Assembly (NCBI RefSeq): GCF_900218015.1
Contig: NZ_UFQQ01000001.1
Span: 124,001 to 188,000, forward strand
Reading direction: 5' to 3'
DNA from: Rhodopseudomonas pentothenatexigens
Lineage (GTDB): Bacteria; Pseudomonadota; Alphaproteobacteria; Rhizobiales; Xanthobacteraceae
DNA: 64,000 bases
This document shows positions 56,099 to 64,000 of this stretch, piece by piece. The notes below the pieces were generated by a model. It was not told the DNA's origin and ran no database searches. It worked only from the letters and a program-made list of their open reading frames with translations. Numbering within the stretch: position 1 is the first letter of the stretch; every line of letters starts with the position of its first letter. A program made the translations under genes and the position numbers.

Positions 56099-56176
56099 GT
56101 AGCCCGCATGAGCCCAGCTATATGCGGGACTCGTCGCGAAGATAAATCCCGCATTCGCTACGCTCATGCGGGCTAC
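56099..56176. repeat. Palindromic element with perfect 15-base inverted ends
   Basis: GTAGCCCGCATGAGC at 56099-56113 and GCTCATGCGGGCTAC at 56162-56176 are exact inverted copies around 48 bases. This is the GTAGCCCGCATGAGCG class. It lies between the small secreted gene and the HEPN-type gene. Confidence 0.85.
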
Positions 56177-56248
56177 GCTCGCTGCATGAAATCTCCCTAC
56201 CATCGTCGCGGAGCGGCTGATACGCCTTCATAAGAGTGTCCGAACGAA

Positions 56249-57292
56249 TTACTCAAGGATGGTACGAAATTTGATGGACGACAGATCGTTCTTGATAACG
56301 TAGCGGATCAACCACAAAAGAAGACCAATTGCAAAAAGCTGGCTTTCACTTTCTTCTTTGAATCTGGAGGGCTGATCTTCTTCGTGCCGAAAAGCGGACC
56401 TGAGATTTCGATTTCCGTGAAGCATTTTGGACCTGTAGCTATATGTCTTTTCCATCATCTCAAGAATCCATTTCGACTTGTCATAGCCTTGAAACAGCAC
56501 TTCCAGCTTCACCTTAAGCTGTCCGATGGAAGATCTTCCTCCATCTACAAGTAGGGCCTCTATGCCAGCTACGGCCCACACCAAGTCAGAGAGTTCATCA
56601 TTTCGCCAGCTCTCGACAAAAAGTCGCGTGAAGAAACTTAAAGATTTGGACGCCGGCGTGTCGCTGTAGCCTTTAAGCATTCCGTTCTGTTGTTGTGTCC
56701 AACGAACTGCTTCTGAAGTCTCAACGTCAATTAGTGGAACGCCATTGGATTCAAGAAAATCAGCGGCCTCACTTACCAAAGAGTACAGATGCAGGTTTCG
56801 ATCTGTGGGTTCATCGTTGATGGACCAAAGCGACTTGACGACATGAGTGGCGGTCGGACATGCGATAGAGATGCCGCATAGGAATGTTTGAATGTCCGCG
56901 TAAAGCGCGATCGGCAGTTCGTGTTTGCGCCATCGTTCAAATTCTCGATGGCTGTAGGCTCCATCGTCGCTATCTTTTAGGCCGATGTCGGCCGCGCAAT
57001 AGGAGCAGTATCCTGATATTTTGAGCGCCCAATTACAGTATTGGACGATGAATTTCTTCCCGAGCAACCCCTTATGGGAACTTGTCAACGAAATTAGATC
57101 TACAGTCAGGCGTTGATTGACAATTCCCGGTCCGCAGTAAGTTGTGATAAATCGCGGTTCTTCGAAGAACGCCTTAAGCTTCTCAAAGTCGGGAACAGAT
57201 GATCCGCAGTCATCAATGAACGGATACAAGGCGAACAGGGCGGAAAAATCGAAACCAACTGGCTCGTGCCTGGGAAGCGCTTCTGTTCCCAT
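56249..57292 (-). CDS. HEPN-type protein, low GC, directly behind uvrA
   Basis: A 347-residue protein. The C-terminal third carries AGIEALLVDGGRSSIGQLKVKL and YSYRSKMLHGNRNL, where R-S-K-M-L-H is the R-x4-H motif of HEPN ribonucleases. The N-terminal 200 residues are unrecognised and include CSYCAADIGL with paired cysteines. GC is far lower than in the surroundings and many codons end in A or T. It begins 4 bases after the uvrA stop and lies on the same strand. A defence role is possible for such proteins but is not shown. Confidence 0.7.
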   Translation of the reverse strand: MGTEALPRHEPVGFDFSALFALYPFIDDCGSSVPDFEKLKAFFEEPRFITTYCGPGIVNQRLTVDLISLTSSHKGLLGKKFIVQYCNWALKISGYCSYCAADIGLKDSDDGAYSHREFERWRKHELPIALYADIQTFLCGISIACPTATHVVKSLWSINDEPTDRNLHLYSLVSEAADFLESNGVPLIDVETSEAVRWTQQQNGMLKGYSDTPASKSLSFFTRLFVESWRNDELSDLVWAVAGIEALLVDGGRSSIGQLKVKLEVLFQGYDKSKWILEMMEKTYSYRSKMLHGNRNLRSAFRHEEDQPSRFKEESESQLFAIGLLLWLIRYVIKNDLSSIKFRTILE

Positions 57293-57296
57293 TTAC

Positions 57297-60386
<3,090 letters not shown>

Positions 60387-60469
60387 ACGGGTGTCCAGAC
60401 GCGCGACAACGCGCCGGTTGGGGCGCGCGCCGGAGAGACCGGGGCAGACGCCGGATGGGGCTGAGCCTG

Positions 60470-60484
60470 GAACATAGGAAGAAC
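60470..60484. promoter_or_regulatory. LexA (SOS) box of uvrA
   Basis: GAACATAGGAAGAAC fits the alphaproteobacterial LexA operator GAAC-N7-GAAC (GTTC-N7-GTTC on the other strand). It ends 84-98 bases upstream of the uvrA start, a normal place for SOS control of this gene. Confidence 0.75.
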
Positions 60485-60701
60485 GCGAGGCGATTGCCAG
60501 AGGCTCGGTGCGCCATCAACCGGATTGTTGCATGCGACTGGCGAGGTTCTCGGGCTGAACCCTTCACAGGCGCGACGTCGTGCCGATGCGCTCCCCCGCG
60601 GGTGCGATCCGGAACCGGGCCTGGACATGCAGAAGGCCGGCGCGAGGCCGGCCTTCCGAAGCAAAACTGAATGCTGCGACGCTGAAGCAGCGACGCGATT
60701 C

Positions 60702-61463
60702 TCAGTAGCGCGCCACCACCGGGCCGCCCCAGCGATAGTTGATGCGGGCGGTGACGACGTCGACGTCCTGCTTGATGCGGTCGACATTGGTGGTCGGCGA
60801 GAAGTTCATGTCGCGGCTGTCGAGGAAGATGTGATCGTATTCGACGCCGAACGACCAGTTCGGGGTGAAGCCGTATTCCATGCCGGCGCCGACGGTGCCG
60901 CCCCAGCGGGCTTCATTCGAGTCGTCGTTGAGCACGCCGGTGGCGGTGATGTAGCGGCTGTACTTGGAATTCACCACTGCGGCGCCGCCCTTGACGTACA
61001 GCAGAGCGTTGTCCCAGGCATAGCCGACGCGGGCGGTGAACAGGCCGAAGGCGTCGACCTTGCTCTCGTTGGTGAAGGCCGGGAACGAGGTGCTGATGTT
61101 CGAGCCCTTGAAGTCGGCCCAGTTGCCCTGCGCTTCGAGGCCGAACACCCAGGTGCCCATCTGCCAGTTGTAGCCGACCTGACCGCCAACCGTGCCGCCG
61201 GAGGCGTCGTGGCAGCCTTCCGAGACGTTGGCCGCGAGCGGCGCAGCGGCAGTGCCGGCGAAGTCCCAGCAGTTGCGGCTGGTGCCCCAGCCGCCGTTGG
61301 CACCGACGTAGAAGCCCGACCAGTTGTACATCACCGGGATCACCGGCGGCGCCTTGGTGTAGGGGCGGGCGGCGAGATCGGCGGCCATCGCGGGGGCCGC
61401 ATTCGTCGCAATCAGGCCACCCAACGCAATCAGACCGACAGTCCCCAATAGAAACTTCTTCAT
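60702..61463 (-). CDS. Omp25/Omp31-family outer-membrane protein
   Basis: A 253-residue single beta-barrel. The signal peptide (1-27, ending APAMAAD) and the typical start ARPYTKAPPVIPVMYNWSGFYVGANGGWG are followed by eight strands, ending GGPVVARY-like with a terminal aromatic residue (NYRWGGPVVARY). Such proteins are major surface porins or adhesins in Rhizobiales. One Cys pair (NCWDF, EGCHD) might form a disulphide. It is divergent from ssb, with 489 bases between. Confidence 0.92.
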   Translation of the reverse strand: MKKFLLGTVGLIALGGLIATNAAPAMAADLAARPYTKAPPVIPVMYNWSGFYVGANGGWGTSRNCWDFAGTAAAPLAANVSEGCHDASGGTVGGQVGYNWQMGTWVFGLEAQGNWADFKGSNISTSFPAFTNESKVDAFGLFTARVGYAWDNALLYVKGGAAVVNSKYSRYITATGVLNDDSNEARWGGTVGAGMEYGFTPNWSFGVEYDHIFLDSRDMNFSPTTNVDRIKQDVDVVTARINYRWGGPVVARY

Positions 61464-61952
61464 CGCAATTCTCCGGTTGTCTGCTGCACCGGTTCCTGGT
61501 CCGCCAGTTGTCCCGCTTGCGGATCAAGGAAAGCGCGAGCGCCCATCTCAAATTCCGGTTGCGACTATACGCCTGCGCTCGCCGATGCGCCGTCTCCGAA
61601 ATGCAACAGTCGCGAGCAAAGACGCCTTCATAAAACCGACATTGAGGAAGGAAATCGGCCTGCAATTGCAGCGAGATACCGGCGCGGCGCGCCGTTGTCA
61701 TCGGACGGTACTTCCGCCCCAGGCCCGACGAGGCAGCGAGCGACCGTGGACTTCACCCTTCTCTTTGGAACAAAAATAGAACATAATCGTGCCGCTCGCG
61801 GTCGTGGATAACGGGGGCGAGGGGAGCGTTTTCTGGCACAGCCGTATGGGCGGCGGGGCGCCGACAGCGTAAGCGCTTGGGCAGAGGACCGCAGCGCCGG
61901 ATGGCGTGCCGCGGCGGCCGAACAGTATGGTGAGCTTTGAGAGGAGACGTCG
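61464..61952. other. 489-base divergent region before ssb
   Basis: It holds the promoters of the Omp25-like gene and ssb and a LexA box at 61768-61782. Short frames on both strands have no recognisable product. No repeat is seen. Confidence 0.5.
61768..61782. promoter_or_regulatory. LexA (SOS) box of ssb
   Basis: GAACAAAAATAGAAC is an exact GAAC-N7-GAAC with an AT-rich spacer, as preferred by alphaproteobacterial LexA. It ends 171 bases upstream of the ssb start. uvrA and ssb are thus likely induced together. Confidence 0.8.
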
Positions 61953-62465
61953 ATGGCGGGCAGCGTGAACAAGGTGATCCTGGTCGGAAACCTCGGCGCC
62001 GATCCGGAGATCAAGCGGACCCAGGACGGTCGCCCGATCGCCAACCTGCGGATTGCCACCTCGGAGACCTGGCGCGACCGCGCCACCGGCGAGCGCAAGG
62101 AAAAGACCGAATGGCACCGCGTGGTGATCTTCAACGAAGGGTTGTGCAAGGTCGCCGAGCAGTACCTGAGAAAAGGCGCGAAGGTTTACATCGAAGGTCA
62201 GTTGCAGACGCGCAAATGGACCGATCAGAGCGGCGCTGAGCGCTACAGCACCGAGGTTGTGCTGCAGAACTTCAACTCGAATCTGACCATGCTCGACGGC
62301 CGCAGCGGTGGCGGCGGTGGGGGTGGTGGCGGCGGTTACGGCGACGACAATTCCGGCGGCGATTTCGGCTCCAGCGGCCCGTCGGGCGGCGGCGCGCGGC
62401 GGCCGCTGCCGGCCAGCAGCGGCGGCGGTCGCGGCAGCGACATGGACGACGACATCCCGTTCTGA
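61953..62465 (+). CDS. ssb: Single-stranded DNA-binding protein
   Basis: A 170-residue protein with the OB fold at residues 1-112 ([71 protein letters not shown]), a Gly-rich linker and the acidic tip MDDDIPF that binds repair and replication partners. The length is normal. The start at 61953 follows GAGGAGAC. A LexA box lies upstream. Confidence 0.97.
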   Translation: MAGSVNKVILVGNLGADPEIKRTQDGRPIANLRIATSETWRDRATGERKEKTEWHRVVIFNEGLCKVAEQYLRKGAKVYIEGQLQTRKWTDQSGAERYSTEVVLQNFNSNLTMLDGRSGGGGGGGGGGYGDDNSGGDFGSSGPSGGGARRPLPASSGGGRGSDMDDDIPF

Positions 62466-62548
62466 GCCGACGGATCTGAGCCATTCCGGCCGCACCCGGC
62501 CGGGATGGCCGGCAGCGCCGCTCTCGGTCCGGCAACGGGGCGGATGCT

Positions 62549-62911
62549 TCAGCGCGCCAGCAGCGCCCAGCCGAGCTGGAGCTGGGTCAGGGCGAACAGC
62601 GTGCCGAACAGGCGCTGGTTATGACGGGCGAGCCAGCGCGGCAGGTAGATGTCGAAATTGTCGGCGCGGTCGTCGGTGTAGCGTGCCGCCAGCGTGGTCA
62701 GCGGGCAGCGCATCCGGTTCAGCAGCAGCACCACGACCTCGCCCCAGACGAACACGCTGAGCCAGAGCGCGGCGACGAGCTGCCCGAACCCGATCGTCAC
62801 CGGGATCGCGATGATCGACGAGGCGAAGAACGCCCAGATCGCGGTGTGCAGCAGCCGCACCGCGACCAGCGCCTGGGCGGGCCGTGCAGTGCGGGCGGCC
62901 AGCGGCGTCAT
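62549..62911 (-). CDS. Small membrane protein behind the CNNM/CBS gene
   Basis: A 120-residue protein with three or four hydrophobic segments (LLHTAIWAFFASSIIAIPVT, IGFGQLVAALWLSVFVWGEV, LFGTLFALTQLQLGWALL) and a cytoplasmic-looking loop (CPLTTLAARYTDDRADNFDIY) also seen in small DUF2784-like membrane proteins. Its start overlaps the stop of the upstream CNNM/CBS gene by 4 bases, so the two are coupled. Its function is unknown. Confidence 0.7.
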   Translation of the reverse strand: MTPLAARTARPAQALVAVRLLHTAIWAFFASSIIAIPVTIGFGQLVAALWLSVFVWGEVVVLLLNRMRCPLTTLAARYTDDRADNFDIYLPRWLARHNQRLFGTLFALTQLQLGWALLAR

Positions 62912-64000
62912 GGCGAGGCTTCGTCGTCGGGCAGCCGGCTGGCCAGGATCTTGTCGATCCGGCGGTGATCGAGGTCGAGGATTTCGAACCGCCACCCTTC
63001 GAAGTCGAACTTGTCGCCAACGCTCGGCAGCGCGCCGAGATGCGACAGGACCAGGCCAGCGACAGTGTGATAGTCGCGCGGCGCCGGCACCGGAATGCCG
63101 AGCAGATCGCCGAACTCGTCGACCGGCATCCACCCCGCAATCAGGTACGAGCCGTCGTCGCGGCGAACCACCGCGGGTTCCGGCGGCCCCTGTTCGGAGC
63201 CGAACGCGCCGACGATCGATTCCAGAATATCCGCGGTGGTCACCACGCCCTCGAAGCCGCCGAACTCGTCGTACACCAGCCCCATGTGCACCGCAGAGCT
63301 GCGCAGCATCAGCAGCGCGTCACGAGCATCGGCCGAGGCCGGGATCACCGGTGCGTCCCGCACCAGCGCTCGGAAATCCGGCGTCTCGCCGCGCAGGTAG
63401 ATCTCCAGCACGTCCTTGGCCTGGATGATGCCGATCGGATCGTCGCGATTGCCGTCGGAGGCCGGCAGCCGTGAATGCCGGCTTTGCAGGAAGGCGTCGC
63501 GGATGTCCTCGGGCGGATCGGTGAGGTCGATCATGTCGACCTCCGGGCGCGGCGTCATCACCGCGCCCACCGGCCGGTCGCCGAGCCGCATCACGCCGGC
63601 GATCATCTGCCGCTCGCCGGGTTCGAGCACGCCGGCGGTTTCGGCCTCCAGCACCAGGCTATGGATCTCCTCCTCGGAGACCTTGTCCTCCGGTTCGCTG
63701 CTTTTGCCGAGCAGCGTCAGGATCGCTTTGCCGGACAGGTCGAGGACCACCACCACCGGCAGAGAAATCCTGGCGAGCAGCGCCATCGCGGGAGCCACCT
63801 TGGCGGCCACCGCCTCCGGATCGCGCAACGCCAATTGCTTAGGGACCAATTCACCGACGATCAGCGTCGCGTAGGTGATCAACGTCACCACCACGCCGAC
63901 GCCGAGGATGTCGGCAAACGGCACGCTGTTCGCAGCCAGCCAGTCGCTGAGACGCTGGCCGAGGGTGGTGCCCGAAAACGCACCGGACAGCACGCCCACC
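62908..64000 (-). CDS. CNNM/CBS-domain (HlyC/CorC family) membrane protein, N-terminus beyond window
   Basis: About 364 residues are visible; the gene starts past the right edge. The end of the CNNM transmembrane domain (VVVTLITYATLIVGELVPKQLALRD) is followed by a CBS pair (IAGVMRLGDRPVGAVMTPRPEV, GFEGVVTTADILESIVGAFG) and the C-terminal CorC/HlyC domain (YLIAGWMPVDEFGDLLGIPV, EILDLDHRRIDKILA). Family members are linked to magnesium or cobalt efflux; the old label of haemolysin is unreliable. The downstream small membrane gene overlaps by 4 bases. Confidence 0.9.
   Translation of the reverse strand, partial: VGVLSGAFSGTTLGQRLSDWLAANSVPFADILGVGVVVTLITYATLIVGELVPKQLALRDPEAVAAKVAPAMALLARISLPVVVVLDLSGKAILTLLGKSSEPEDKVSEEEIHSLVLEAETAGVLEPGERQMIAGVMRLGDRPVGAVMTPRPEVDMIDLTDPPEDIRDAFLQSRHSRLPASDGNRDDPIGIIQAKDVLEIYLRGETPDFRALVRDAPVIPASADARDALLMLRSSAVHMGLVYDEFGGFEGVVTTADILESIVGAFGSEQGPPEPAVVRRDDGSYLIAGWMPVDEFGDLLGIPVPAPRDYHTVAGLVLSHLGALPSVGDKFDFEGWRFEILDLDHRRIDKILASRLPDDEASP

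Overview
The window is a GC-rich, densely coding alphaproteobacterial chromosome segment. Gene content and order, protein sequences and the dispersed palindromic repeats point to the Nitrobacteraceae/Bradyrhizobiaceae and most closely to Rhodopseudomonas (R. palustris-like). This is an inference from recognisable families, not a database match. Neither end is a natural boundary: queF is cut at the left edge and a CNNM/CBS-domain gene at the right edge. I see no rRNA, complete tRNA, CRISPR array or insertion sequence.

Layout. 1-6.6 kb: queF (partial), eno, then accessory enzymes (a quinone-oxidoreductase-like dehydrogenase, a 2OG-Fe(II) oxygenase with a Fur-like palindrome in front, a LysE exporter, a CaiB/BaiF CoA-transferase, an FMN reductase). 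6.7-13.4 kb: ftsB and the pyruvate dehydrogenase operon pdhA-pdhB-DUF5076-pdhC-lpd, with a low-GC orphan gene between pdhC and lpd. 14-18.4 kb: an ExoR-like Sel1 protein, xth, an HTH regulator and two tandem paralogues of an unrecognised family. 18.4-21 kb: a pentameric ligand-gated ion channel in a 4-bp overlap with a membrane-anchored periplasmic sensor, then erpA. 21-31 kb: dgt-like, argS, a SPOR protein, nagZ, scpA, scpB and tatABC, a typical alphaproteobacterial housekeeping order. 31-40 kb: a PAP2-phosphatase/autotransporter fusion, serS with an in-frame low-GC insertion, a CAP protein, surE, a lone receiver, pcm and a LysM/LytM protein. 40-50 kb: a double-barrel outer-membrane protein, a DUF815 ATPase, yajC-secD-secF followed by homologues of the complex I assembly factors NDUFAF3 and NDUFAF6, trmFO and a DUF1127 gene. 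50-56 kb: small accessory genes, including a voltage-sensor-type potassium channel with a zinc ribbon. 56-64 kb: a low-GC HEPN-type gene behind uvrA, an Omp25-like porin, ssb and a CNNM/CBS gene. uvrA and ssb each carry a GAAC-N7-GAAC LexA box upstream.

Three themes stand out. First, the channel operon (18387-20488) pairs a neurotransmitter-receptor-type channel with a ligand-sensing protein that has no output domain of its own; this is the best candidate for an undescribed signalling system. Second, the genome's palindromic repeats have entered coding sequence in frame in at least three genes (pdhC, uvrA and the CAP protein), and the same repeat classes occur between genes here. Third, three islands of clearly lower GC (11371-11949, about 34908-35182 inside serS, and 56249-57292) are spliced into or directly behind housekeeping genes, suggesting recent acquisition at conserved loci.
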